This document shows, in pieces, positions 6,812-15,426 of a stretch of 33,248 nt of DNA (positions are counted from its first letter, which is position 1; each line of letters starts with the position of its first letter). Source of the DNA: Oligoflexia bacterium. GTDB taxonomy: Bacteria > Bdellovibrionota > Bacteriovoracia > Bacteriovoracales > Bacteriovoracaceae. The notes beneath the pieces are model-generated. The model was given only the letters and a program-made list of their open reading frames with translations. It made no database searches and was not told the DNA's origin. The translations under genes were made by a program, and so were the position numbers. Location: positions 1-33,248 of the forward strand of contig JADGAM010000029.1 in the NCBI GenBank assembly GCA_015232015.1. Direction: 5' to 3'.

Positions 6812-7134
6812 TGGGCCTAAAAACATCAGTGGTTTATAAAAACCTGAATCGCAAAATTAAGTTATTTGGAATGGAATTAGAGGATATTTTAATTTTAGCA
6901 TTCTTTTCGTCCATCATGAATTTATTGTTTGGTAGAACAAGTCTATCTTTCTTGATGGTTTTTATTCTTCCTCTGATAATAGGGATCATTTTATATTGGA
7001 GCAAAAAAAATAAGAGTGAAAAATATTTACAACATTATATCTTATTTCTAACTCTTCCTGGCCACTTTTCGGTTGGTGAGAGTAATGAATATGACAAAAA
7101 ATTAAAAAGGAAAATATATGACAACAAATACTAG
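6811..7134 (+). CDS. VirB3/TrbD-like inner-membrane protein
   Basis: A 107-residue protein with one hydrophobic hairpin (about residues 26-62) and a polar C-terminal tail, the size and topology of VirB3/TrbD. These proteins lie between pilin and VirB4 genes and work with VirB4 in pilus assembly at the inner membrane. The N-terminal lead (VVYKNLNRKIKLFGMELED) is like the family pattern before the first helix. The 3' end overlaps virB4 by 17 bases, so translation is coupled. Confidence 0.75.
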   Translation: MGLKTSVVYKNLNRKIKLFGMELEDILILAFFSSIMNLLFGRTSLSFLMVFILPLIIGIILYWSKKNKSEKYLQHYILFLTLPGHFSVGESNEYDKKLKRKIYDNKY

Positions 7135-9589
7135 ACCGACCCTTGCAAATTTTATTAATTTTTGGCATTTTGATAATGATTTAATGGTACATCAAGATGG
7201 ATCAATCGGAAAAGGATATCATTTACAAGGAATTGATATCTCTGTGCAAACTGATGATGAGATCAATAGTTTAAATGAGAGTATTGAAAATTTTATTGGT
7301 ATTCTTCCTGAAAACTATAGATATCAGTTTTATTATCGCTTACTACCTAATGTTGAAAGTGAAATTGAAAAACATAAAGCAATATCCGCCTCTGCTCACT
7401 TTGAAACTATTATCGAAAGTAGAATTGATTTTTTAAGGGATAAGGCCAGCAAAGGAGCATTCTTTTCTCCAGATTTATATCTATTTGTTAGGAGTGCGCC
7501 CTATCCTCATAAAAAATTAAAGTTAATTGAAAGAAATAAGAAATTTCAAAATTTAAGCATTGAGGAATATTCCTCTCAAAAAGAGATCTTTTTAAATTCA
7601 CTAAAAGGAATTGAAAGTGCATTAATGGGCATTACTTCAAGTTTTAAAAGTATCTCTAGAGAAGAATGGTTTCAACTTCTCTACGAGTATTTTAATTTAT
7701 CAAGATCAGAAAATTTGATGGTTCCGAAATTTCAAGATAATGGTCATCTATTAACACCGAATTTGTTAGAGCAATTTTTTCTAACTGATCTATTTTTAGA
7801 AAAAGAGAGTATTAAATTGGGCAAATACTTTTTTAAATTATTAACTTTAAAAATATTGCCGGAATATACAAGTTCATCAATGATTGAGGCGTTTTTAAAG
7901 ATTCCATTTCCTCTTATTTTATCTCAAAGTGTACACATTGAAGATCAGGCCAAGGAAATGAATAAATTAAAACTGACTAGAAGAATGACCCACTCCTTTT
8001 TATTTGAGAGTAATAAGGGGATTCGTGATCTTGAATCTGAATCTAAGTTAAATGATATTGAGCAATTGATGACTGAATTAATTGAAAGTAATGAAAAAAT
8101 TGTAAATACAGATATGAATGTTTTAATTTGGGGAATTACTTCAGATGAAATTGAAAAGAAAAAAAATGTAATCCTTCAGGCCTTTAAAGATATGAACCAA
8201 AGTGAAGGATTAGAAGAAACAATTCCATCTATCTATGGTTTTATGAAGATGATCCCTGGTCACTGTGAACTATTTCGAGATAAACAGATGAAGAGTAGCA
8301 ACTTGGCCCATCTTTTGCCAATGTATTCTTGTTGGAAAGGTAATGATCGATCAGTATGCTTGCTTTCAAATAGGAATAACAATTTAGTTTCAATAGATCC
8401 ATTTGATTCTAAATTACCCAACTGGAATGGTTTTGTAGTGGGATCTTCTGGGAGTGGAAAAAGTTTTACCTTAAATTCGTTAGTTTCAATGTTTTGTTGT
8501 GATGATCCAGCTCCCAAAATAGTTTGGATTGATAATGGAGAATCCTCAAGAAATTTGGTGGAGATTTTTGATGGGCAATTTGTAGATTTGCGATTGGACT
8601 CAAAGATCTGTTTTAATTTATTTGACCTTGATGTAGGAGACACCACTCCTCCGGCCTCAAAAGTTAAATTAATTTTAGCGGTATTAGAATTAATGTTTAG
8701 TGAAAGCGAAATTGGTAACAAAGGACTATCAAAAATTGATAAGGCCGAATTAGAGGAGATGATCTTTGAGCTATATAAGCATAAGCAAAATAAAAATAAT
8801 GAAAGGTTACGGCCCACAACTAAAACATCGAGGCCTGCACCAACACTTAGTGATTTTAAATCATTATTGGAAAAACACCCCTCTGAGAAGATAAAAAAAT
8901 ATGCAAAAATCTTATACTCTTGGACAGGTGATCGTTCGTATGGTTCCATTCTAGATGGAGAAACCAATGTTATGCTAAGTAAAAATTTGGTTTCTATCGA
9001 AATGAAAGGATTAGATGCCTATCCCGATTTACAAAACGTATTACTGTTACTACTAACTGACTTTATTAGAAGAGAGGCCTCGAAAAATATTGAGCAAAAA
9101 TATCTTTTGATTCTTGATGAGTCATGGAAACTTTTTGAAAGCGAAAGTGGTGCCTCCTTTGCAGTTGAGGCCTATAGAACTTTCAGGAAAAGTAATGCTG
9201 CGATTTGGTCGATATCACAAAACATTAATGATTTTAGAGGAAAGGAAAGCATTGCAAATGCAATCATGCAGAACTCTCCAAGTAAAATCATTTTAAAACA
9301 ACGTGGGGTTGATTATGATTCTTTTAAAAATTTGCTTGGATTAAAAGATGTTGAGATTGAATTAATAAAATCATTGAAGCAAGTTAAAGGAAAATTTTCT
9401 GAGCTTTATTTTATTCAAGATAATCATTCGGCAGTATTGGTACTAGAACCAGATCCTCTAAGCTATTGGATATGTACTACTGATCCAATCGATAAGGCGA
9501 TAATAGAACAATATACCAACAAATATCCTAAAATGAGTAAACTTGATGTTCTAAAATTAATATCTAAAAATGAGGTTCACAAATGTTAA
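7118..9589 (+). CDS. virB4: VirB4-family type IV secretion ATPase
   Basis: An 823-residue ATPase, the usual size of VirB4/TrbE/TraC. The Walker A motif is G442-S-S-G-S-G-K-S449 and Walker B is Y662-LLILD667-E668-S-W. The RecA-like C-terminal domain includes the conserved arginine-containing strand FRKSNAAIWSISQNIND after Walker B. The N-terminal half is the membrane-associated assembly domain. VirB4 drives pilus assembly and substrate transfer at the inner membrane. ATG 7118 has AAAAAGGA seven bases upstream. The gene overlaps virB3 (17 bases) and the next gene (7 bases). It is the most certain member of the secretion operon. Confidence 0.93.
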   Translation: MTTNTRPTLANFINFWHFDNDLMVHQDGSIGKGYHLQGIDISVQTDDEINSLNESIENFIGILPENYRYQFYYRLLPNVESEIEKHKAISASAHFETIIESRIDFLRDKASKGAFFSPDLYLFVRSAPYPHKKLKLIERNKKFQNLSIEEYSSQKEIFLNSLKGIESALMGITSSFKSISREEWFQLLYEYFNLSRSENLMVPKFQDNGHLLTPNLLEQFFLTDLFLEKESIKLGKYFFKLLTLKILPEYTSSSMIEAFLKIPFPLILSQSVHIEDQAKEMNKLKLTRRMTHSFLFESNKGIRDLESESKLNDIEQLMTELIESNEKIVNTDMNVLIWGITSDEIEKKKNVILQAFKDMNQSEGLEETIPSIYGFMKMIPGHCELFRDKQMKSSNLAHLLPMYSCWKGNDRSVCLLSNRNNNLVSIDPFDSKLPNWNGFVVGSSGSGKSFTLNSLVSMFCCDDPAPKIVWIDNGESSRNLVEIFDGQFVDLRLDSKICFNLFDLDVGDTTPPASKVKLILAVLELMFSESEIGNKGLSKIDKAELEEMIFELYKHKQNKNNERLRPTTKTSRPAPTLSDFKSLLEKHPSEKIKKYAKILYSWTGDRSYGSILDGETNVMLSKNLVSIEMKGLDAYPDLQNVLLLLLTDFIRREASKNIEQKYLLILDESWKLFESESGASFAVEAYRTFRKSNAAIWSISQNINDFRGKESIANAIMQNSPSKIILKQRGVDYDSFKNLLGLKDVEIELIKSLKQVKGKFSELYFIQDNHSAVLVLEPDPLSYWICTTDPIDKAIIEQYTNKYPKMSKLDVLKLISKNEVHKC

Positions 9590-10293
9590 AAAATATTTTT
9601 ATATTTTTTGTATGTGCTTTAATAAATATTCCATTTGTAGATCCAAGTTATGCATTTATAGGAATCGGAAGTGCAGCTTCATCTTTGGCCGAAATTCCAT
9701 ATCTAGCAAAAATACTAGTGCAATCGATTAAGCAGTATGAGCAACTTAGATTAATTATTGCCCAAGGAAAAGGAAACGAATATTTACTTCGTACAATTAA
9801 TGATGGCATTAATAATGCCCAAGGATTATTGCAATCTCTACCAGTTCAAGGTGACGGTGTTCTTGATGAGATCAAACGATCTCGTAATAGTTATTCTTTA
9901 ATTGAAGATTTGTATGGTGAAACAGAAAAAAGCTCAGAAGGAAAATTACTTGAGTTACATGACAAAACAGTGGCCGAAAGTATAAAGATGGCCGTTTCAC
10001 TTGATGATTATGCTAAAACACAGGAGGAAAATTCTAAAATGATCTTTCGCCAAAGTGAATCGGCCAGTCCCAAAGGTGCAATGAGAATGAATGCTCAAGT
10101 AAATTCGCAAATACTGCATACACTCTCACAACTTTTAAAAGTTAATGGTCAAACATTAAAATTACAGAGTGAAATTCTAGGTCTTAATAACAAAAATGAA
10201 AAGGAATCGCTAAAACATTTTCGCAAAATCAACATGGATATCAGTAACAACCAATTAAACTCAAAATTAGATTTTAAATTAAATAAGTTTTAA
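9583..10293 (+). CDS. VirB5/TrbJ-like periplasmic transfer protein
   Basis: A 236-residue exported protein. A signal peptide (hydrophobic 3-16, cleavage about residue 24, YA-F) precedes a mostly alpha-helical, coiled-coil-rich body with many Gln, Lys and Leu, and the segment MRMNAQVNSQILHTLSQLL near residue 168. Size, helical content and position directly after virB4 fit VirB5/TrbJ, a minor pilus or pilus-tip component important for contact with recipients. Its ATG is inside the last codons of virB4 (AAATGTTAA), so translation is coupled. Sequence alone cannot separate VirB5 from TrbJ. Confidence 0.7.
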   Translation: MLKNIFIFFVCALINIPFVDPSYAFIGIGSAASSLAEIPYLAKILVQSIKQYEQLRLIIAQGKGNEYLLRTINDGINNAQGLLQSLPVQGDGVLDEIKRSRNSYSLIEDLYGETEKSSEGKLLELHDKTVAESIKMAVSLDDYAKTQEENSKMIFRQSESASPKGAMRMNAQVNSQILHTLSQLLKVNGQTLKLQSEILGLNNKNEKESLKHFRKINMDISNNQLNSKLDFKLNKF

Positions 10294-10356
10294 TTCATTT
10301 GATGGCCCATAATAATCTAATTTTTATAACCATTAAAGATATAAACGAGGTTTTAA

Positions 10357-11238
10357 ATGTATGAATGGTTACCTGATGTTTGTCGAGAACTTAAAGGAAA
10401 TATTGTTCATCTTTATTGGGTGTTAATAGTTCCTTATGCAATTTTTACAATTATTTTAGAATATTTTAATATTGACCGCAGTGAATATCCTAATGTCCTT
10501 AATGTTATCAAGCGAGTTGTTTTATCGATAATATTGTTAATCTCTTTTGATGAGTGCTTACATGTGGTTGCAGAATTAACCGAAGGTCTTGTTGAAAAAA
10601 TTGGAGGAATTACTAATTTAAAAATTGTATTGGATGAAATTTCAAAGAAAAATGAAGAGATCACCTTAAATTGGATTAAATTAAAGGAATTTATTATTTT
10701 CACTCTGAATTTACTTTCTTATATGGTGGCCTATCTTGGAATATTTGTGGCCAATGCTCTAATACACTTTATATGGAGTATTTTGTATATTGTTTCACCA
10801 CTAATGATACTGATGTTTGTAAATGAAAGAACATCTTATATTACCTCTAATTTATATAGAGGAATATTATCGGTTGCTGTTTGGAAGGTGCTTTGGGCGA
10901 TTTTGAGTGTGTTATTGCTTAAGTTTATCACCTCTAACAATTTAACTAGCGATACCGGTGATAATTTTATGACTACAATTTTGATAAATTTCTTTATTGG
11001 AGTCAGTATGCTGTTTGTTCCTATTACCGCCAAATCGTTAATCAATGATGGATTTGATTCTTTAGGACATCATTATGCTCAAATTTCAAGCTCGGCCATA
11101 TCTCAAACAGTTAAGAAGTTCACTACTAATGTTACTAAAGGGACGCTAAACAGAGGATGGACAGGAACAAAAAATCTAGGCGGGCGCGCTTTCAATGTAG
11201 TTAAAGAAAGGATGAAACCAAAATCAACTAAAACGTGA
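10357..11238 (+). CDS. VirB6/TrbL-like polytopic membrane protein
   Basis: A 293-residue membrane protein with about five to six hydrophobic segments (about 15-37, 50-65, 105-150 as a double span, 165-190, 205-225) and a polar, basic Gly/Lys-rich tail after residue 240. This is the topology of VirB6/TrbL, an inner-membrane channel component, and it lies in the expected place after the VirB5-like gene. GAGG lies eight bases before ATG 10357. Charged residues in the second hydrophobic segment (DECLHVVAELTE) are unusual and may mark a pore-lining or periplasmic part. Confidence 0.7.
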   Translation: MYEWLPDVCRELKGNIVHLYWVLIVPYAIFTIILEYFNIDRSEYPNVLNVIKRVVLSIILLISFDECLHVVAELTEGLVEKIGGITNLKIVLDEISKKNEEITLNWIKLKEFIIFTLNLLSYMVAYLGIFVANALIHFIWSILYIVSPLMILMFVNERTSYITSNLYRGILSVAVWKVLWAILSVLLLKFITSNNLTSDTGDNFMTTILINFFIGVSMLFVPITAKSLINDGFDSLGHHYAQISSSAISQTVKKFTTNVTKGTLNRGWTGTKNLGGRAFNVVKERMKPKSTKT

Positions 11239-11291
11239 ATTAAGTAATTGAAAATAAAAATTTAGTCATATTTATTGGAGGATATTATTTA

Positions 11292-12929
11292 ATGTCTATT
11301 AAATATAATAAAAATATTATGCCATTTTTTGGGGTGGTAATATCTATCGTATTATTGTTTTTAGTATTAAATGGTTGTCATCTTCTAGATGATGAGAAAC
11401 CTACTGATGAAAACAATATTGAAGGTAATAATAAAAATAACAATTCTGAATCAACAGGAACAACAGAAGCACCTGTAATAGAAATCACAACTCCATCACC
11501 AAGTAGTGGCAGTGAAAATGGAAATAGAAATAGCAATGGTAATAACGGTAATAATGGGAATTCAACAACTGAACATCCAGACCCAAGTGTTGTAATAACT
11601 CCAAAACCAATTCCAATACCAATTAAATTTCATTATCCTTATGAAAAATATGATCTATATGTGGGAGTTTGGTTTGGTGATATTATTCCAAAAATTGAAA
11701 GTGGATCTATTAAAAAATTTCTTATGGACACAAATTCAACTTTACCGTTGGGATTAACTTTGGATACTTCAACTGGAATTGTTAGTGGAGTGCCTAAATT
11801 TCCTAAGAAATACTTAAATGAAATTAAAGTGTTTAATGTTACTGTAAATGCCATTGATAAAAATGAACAAGTGGCCGACAAAGTAACGGTCACTTTCACT
11901 TTAAAATCAATTAATGTAGGCGATATTAGTGCAGGAAAAGATTATCTTTGCGCTTTAGCAAAAGAAAATCCATTTGAGAGTGATATTTCTTTAGGAGTTT
12001 TATGTTGGGGAAATTTATCAATATTATCTGATAAAGTTTCTATTCCTCACTTTATTTATCTATCAGATAAAAAGGAGAACTTTGATAGGATTGAAATCAA
12101 TGATAATCAAATTTGTCTTAAAACATGGAGTGAAATTAAATGTAAAACTCATAAAGATAAGAATTTTACTCCTATGTTATCTCTTGATCCCGATAGTTAT
12201 AGTGAAATTACTATTGGATTAGAACATGCATGTGCAATAGAAAATAAAAAAAAGGTTAAATGTTGGGGTAATAATAATTTAGGACAACTGGGAACAAATC
12301 CCCAAACATTAAAAAAATCAAGTCAACCAATTTCAGTGCTAGATTCTGGCAAAGACATTTCAGATATCAGCTCAGGAAATAATCACACTTGTATTTTAGA
12401 TAGTGAGAGTAAAATTTACTGTTGGGGTGATAATAGTTTAGGTCAGCTTGGAGTTTCTGGCACACAATATGGACTTGTTTTAGTACCAAAAATTTCTCAA
12501 GGTAAGATATTAACTTTTAAATCCAAGGAAAACTACAATTGCATAATAGATATGAGCGATAAGGTATTTTGCTGGGGTGAAATGCATTTAAATGGAGTAA
12601 AAAATATTTTTCCTCCAATTGAAATAAAAGGAATTCCTCCTTCTGCTTATGCACTTGATTTAGGTACGGAAAAAGCATGTGCCTCTGATAGTAATAATAT
12701 TTACTGCTGGGGAAATACAAATCAAGGAATAGAAAAAACATCAATTAGCAATGAAAAATCATTTAAATTACAAATTGGAAAAGAATTTATGTGTGCTAAC
12801 TATGGTCTGGGTCTTAATACAGTCTTGTGTTGGGGAAAAAATGATAAGGGTCAGCTTGGTGTTGGCCCAGAATTAAAATATTCGGCCAATCCAATACCTC
12901 CTCTTCCTTGGATCATAGAGCAGATATAA
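11292..12929 (+). CDS. RCC1-repeat lipoprotein with Ig-like domain, in the VirB7 position
   Basis: A 545-residue exported lipoprotein with lipobox LVLNGC and lipidated C29. Residues about 32-105 are a low-complexity Asn/Ser/Thr/Pro/Glu linker. Residues about 116-206 look like a putative Ig (He_PIG, cadherin-like) domain, with the LPLGLTLDTSTGIVSGVP signature. The C-terminal 330 residues hold RCC1-type blades with repeating CWG-N-N-LGQLG motifs (CWGNNNLGQLG, CWGDNSLGQLG, CWGKNDKGQLG) and conserved C-A/C-I pairs, suggesting a beta-propeller with a disulfide in most blades. It lies between virB6-like and virB8-like genes, where short VirB7 lipoproteins (usually under 60 residues) occur. It may replace or decorate VirB7, or act as a surface adhesin for recipients or prey. 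GGAGGA is a good ribosome site. Confidence 0.8.
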   Translation: MSIKYNKNIMPFFGVVISIVLLFLVLNGCHLLDDEKPTDENNIEGNNKNNNSESTGTTEAPVIEITTPSPSSGSENGNRNSNGNNGNNGNSTTEHPDPSVVITPKPIPIPIKFHYPYEKYDLYVGVWFGDIIPKIESGSIKKFLMDTNSTLPLGLTLDTSTGIVSGVPKFPKKYLNEIKVFNVTVNAIDKNEQVADKVTVTFTLKSINVGDISAGKDYLCALAKENPFESDISLGVLCWGNLSILSDKVSIPHFIYLSDKKENFDRIEINDNQICLKTWSEIKCKTHKDKNFTPMLSLDPDSYSEITIGLEHACAIENKKKVKCWGNNNLGQLGTNPQTLKKSSQPISVLDSGKDISDISSGNNHTCILDSESKIYCWGDNSLGQLGVSGTQYGLVLVPKISQGKILTFKSKENYNCIIDMSDKVFCWGEMHLNGVKNIFPPIEIKGIPPSAYALDLGTEKACASDSNNIYCWGNTNQGIEKTSISNEKSFKLQIGKEFMCANYGLGLNTVLCWGKNDKGQLGVGPELKYSANPIPPLPWIIEQI

Positions 12930-12965
12930 TATTATTACATCTTGTTACGACTAGGAGATTTAAGC

Positions 12966-13622
12966 ATGTTTGATAGTGATAATAACAATAAGGAAAACCC
13001 ATTACATCTAAATCATTGGTTTGCAATGAATAAAAATCTTCGATTTTATAAAGTAATGGCCATAGGCAATTTAATGCTTTCACTGATCTTAGTATTCTAT
13101 GTGGCCATAAACGAATTTAAAGCACCTCTTGTGATAGATAATAGTGAGGGGCGAAAGGTCTTTTACCAAACTAAATATAAAGAAATTGAAATTACAGATG
13201 ATGATATTAAATCATTTATTGAAAGATTTTTATACCAAAGATATCAATGGGAAAAATTTTCAATTAAAGACACAATTACAAATATTTCATCCTTTAGTAC
13301 CTCAAGTTTTATAAATATCTTGGAAAAAAATTTAATAAAAGTCGTGGATAAAGAGATGAGCAACGTTAATGCTAATGAAGCAAATAAAAATGAAAAAGGA
13401 GATAAAAATAAAAACGCACAATCATTTTCTCAAAAGATTTTAATAAATACAATTAATGTTACAGATAAAGGTGTTTTAGCGGCAATTGATCGAGTTGTTG
13501 AATTTAATGGATTAAAAGTTGTTTCTCCGCTGCAAGTTTTAATCAACCTAGTTAAAGACAAACCAATACCAAGTAATCCACTTGGTATCTTTGTAAATGG
13601 GATAATTGAACATGAAGAGTAA
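12966..13622 (+). CDS. VirB8/TrbF-like inner-membrane assembly factor
   Basis: A 218-residue protein from ATG 12966, which has AGGAG eight bases upstream (an in-frame TTG at 12942 has none). A polar cytosolic N-terminus of about 28 residues is followed by one membrane helix (about 34-54, IGNLMLSLILVFYVAI). A periplasmic alpha/beta domain follows, containing a Lys/Asn-rich low-complexity loop (about 135-152). This is the VirB8 topology, and the gene sits immediately before virB9- and virB10-like genes. VirB8 is a nucleation factor of the secretion channel. Sequence similarity is low, so the assignment rests mainly on size, topology and order. The 3' end overlaps the next gene by 11 bases. Confidence 0.62.
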   Translation: MFDSDNNNKENPLHLNHWFAMNKNLRFYKVMAIGNLMLSLILVFYVAINEFKAPLVIDNSEGRKVFYQTKYKEIEITDDDIKSFIERFLYQRYQWEKFSIKDTITNISSFSTSSFINILEKNLIKVVDKEMSNVNANEANKNEKGDKNKNAQSFSQKILINTINVTDKGVLAAIDRVVEFNGLKVVSPLQVLINLVKDKPIPSNPLGIFVNGIIEHEE

Positions 13623-14382
13623 AAATTTATTTCAAAATTTGATATTGATTACTTTTACGATTCTAGTTTCGTTTTTAACTAATACCACATTAAATACTAC
13701 TTTAAATGCTGGCATTGTAAGGGATTTAGTTATGGACGACAATCAAATAGAGATAATTAATTTAAGGATGGGTAAATCAACTGTTTTAAATTTCATAGAG
13801 ACACCTTTAAGAATTTCAATCGGTAATAAAAATTATTATAATGTTGAATTTATTGTCAATGATTTAACCATTCAACCCAAGGGTGAAGTAGAAACTAATT
13901 TATTTGTTTATGGAAAATTTCATCGGTACGGTTTTATTTTAAGAACAAATAACATTACAGCTTATGATGATTTGGTAAAAGTTCGCTGGAAGGAAGATTT
14001 GCAAAAAGAGAAAACGGAAAATGTAAAAATCGAAAAGCAAATTGATATAACAAAGGAAATAAAACCTGAACAACTCGAACAAGAAGATTACAAAATCACA
14101 GTAACCAACCTTCAAAATGATAAATTAAGAAATCTCTATATTATCGATCTTAATATTATTAATCAAAGGAGTGTAGAATTGTTTTTAAACAATATCAATT
14201 TCTCTTTTGCTAATAAAAATTCAACAAATCAGATCGTTGAAAAGATATTTTCATGCGACAGCTTAAAGAACAAAGATGACAAGTGCAATGGAAGATTATT
14301 CATGAAAATAATTAAAAATGAAAATTTTAAAATTGTAACTACCTATAACGGGAAAGAAATATTCTTTGAAATAAAGGAGTAA
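13612..14382 (+). CDS. VirB9/TrbG-like outer-membrane complex protein
   Basis: A 256-residue exported protein from ATG 13612 (a TTG two codons earlier is less likely). The signal peptide spans about residues 1-34 (cleavage near LNA-G). The body is beta-rich: an N-terminal domain beginning with I-I-N-L-R-M-G-K-S-T-V-L-N-F, typical of VirB9/TraK-type strands, a charged linker with Glu/Lys (about 128-150), and a C-terminal beta-domain ending EIFFEIKE. Two Cys in the C-terminal domain (CDSLKNKDDKC) may form a disulfide. VirB9 makes the outer-membrane core ring with VirB7 and VirB10. It is located between VirB8- and VirB10-like genes, which supports the call. Confidence 0.65.
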   Translation: MKSKNLFQNLILITFTILVSFLTNTTLNTTLNAGIVRDLVMDDNQIEIINLRMGKSTVLNFIETPLRISIGNKNYYNVEFIVNDLTIQPKGEVETNLFVYGKFHRYGFILRTNNITAYDDLVKVRWKEDLQKEKTENVKIEKQIDITKEIKPEQLEQEDYKITVTNLQNDKLRNLYIIDLNIINQRSVELFLNNINFSFANKNSTNQIVEKIFSCDSLKNKDDKCNGRLFMKIIKNENFKIVTTYNGKEIFFEIKE

Positions 14383-14387
14383 TAGCA

Positions 14388-15398
14388 CTGAAAATAATTA
14401 ATCCTTTTAAAAAAATTAAAAGTTTATTTTTAGAAAAGCATATTGGTAAAATTCGTTTAAAACTTAAAAGCGTATCAATATTACTAGGAATAATATTTAT
14501 TATTATGACTTTTTTTGTTTTATTGCAACCGGAAGCAAATAACAGTTTTGTTAAAACTAGCTTTCAAGAGTTAATAAACAAACAAAAACCTTCAGAAAAA
14601 GTTGAAGTATCGGCCAAGAATAAAGTTTCTATTGAAATACCTCATTATGATCAAAGTAGAGAAAATATAATTTCTGATGATGTTAGCGAAAGGAAACAAA
14701 TAAAAAAAGTAAAATCTATATCTGTTAAAAATAAAGCGGAACCAGTAAATGTTGCAAGTAAATCAACAATAATCTATGAAGCATCTCAAGTTGTTGAACG
14801 AAATGATGATTTATCAAAGAGTAAAAAGATTCTACCTTTTGGAGCATCCTTTGTTGGAAAGTTACTCACTTCAATTGATACCAGAAGAAAAAATAGTATT
14901 GTAAAAATCATCTTACCTTATAATGTTAAACGAAAAGGTGAAACATTTTTACAAAAAAATTCCATACTAATTGGATCAGCAGAATATTCAACACCTGATA
15001 GCAAAGTTTACATAAATATTAATAAGGGAATTCAACCTGAGGGCGATGAATTTGATATTTCTGCAAAAGTAATGAGTGTAAGCGAATCCGATGATGGAAT
15101 TAATGGCGACTATCACAGTAATAAAGCGGAAAAGTTTATAACTTTGCTGGGGATGAACTTAATTGGTGCATCTACAGAAATTTTACAAGATAGAGAGGTT
15201 TATACTAGCAGAGAGGGTATTTCAGTATTGCCAAAAGCAAAAGTAAAAAATGCACTATTAGAGGGTGGAAAAAGAACGATGGACAATGAAATACAAGAAA
15301 TCGAAGATTCTTATAATAAAATAGAACCTTTTGTAACAATAGATGCCGGAGAATATCTAATTGTAAATTTGACCCAGGCATTTAGTTTAAAAGAGTAA
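14388..15398 (+). CDS. VirB10/TrbI-like channel protein, probable CTG start
   Basis: A 336-residue protein if it begins at CTG 14388, which has AAGGAG at 14374-14379 with an ideal eight-base spacer and stands five bases after the virB9 stop. The first in-frame ATG (14505) lies inside the membrane helix and has no ribosome site, so it would remove the cytosolic tail (KIINPFKKIKS...) and half of the only transmembrane segment (SILLGIIFIIMTFFVLL, about 28-46). After a Lys/Ser/Glu-rich linker comes the conserved VirB10/TrbI C-terminal domain (about 145-336): KILPFGASFVGKLLTSIDTR at its start and DAGEYLIVNLTQAF at its end. VirB10 spans both membranes and gates the channel. Confidence 0.82.
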   Translation: MKIINPFKKIKSLFLEKHIGKIRLKLKSVSILLGIIFIIMTFFVLLQPEANNSFVKTSFQELINKQKPSEKVEVSAKNKVSIEIPHYDQSRENIISDDVSERKQIKKVKSISVKNKAEPVNVASKSTIIYEASQVVERNDDLSKSKKILPFGASFVGKLLTSIDTRRKNSIVKIILPYNVKRKGETFLQKNSILIGSAEYSTPDSKVYININKGIQPEGDEFDISAKVMSVSESDDGINGDYHSNKAEKFITLLGMNLIGASTEILQDREVYTSREGISVLPKAKVKNALLEGGKRTMDNEIQEIEDSYNKIEPFVTIDAGEYLIVNLTQAFSLKE

Positions 15399-15426
15399 TT
15401 CTAAATTAAAAGCATAGGAAATGAAT

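Noticed and set aside
8260-8967. 235-residue open frame on the minus strand inside virB4
   Set aside because: It covers the Walker A coding part of the VirB4 gene, has no recognisable domain and no ribosome site. It is an antisense shadow.
14505-14507. ATG 14505 as the VirB10 start
   Set aside because: No ribosome site, and it would cut the transmembrane helix in half; the in-frame CTG upstream fits better.
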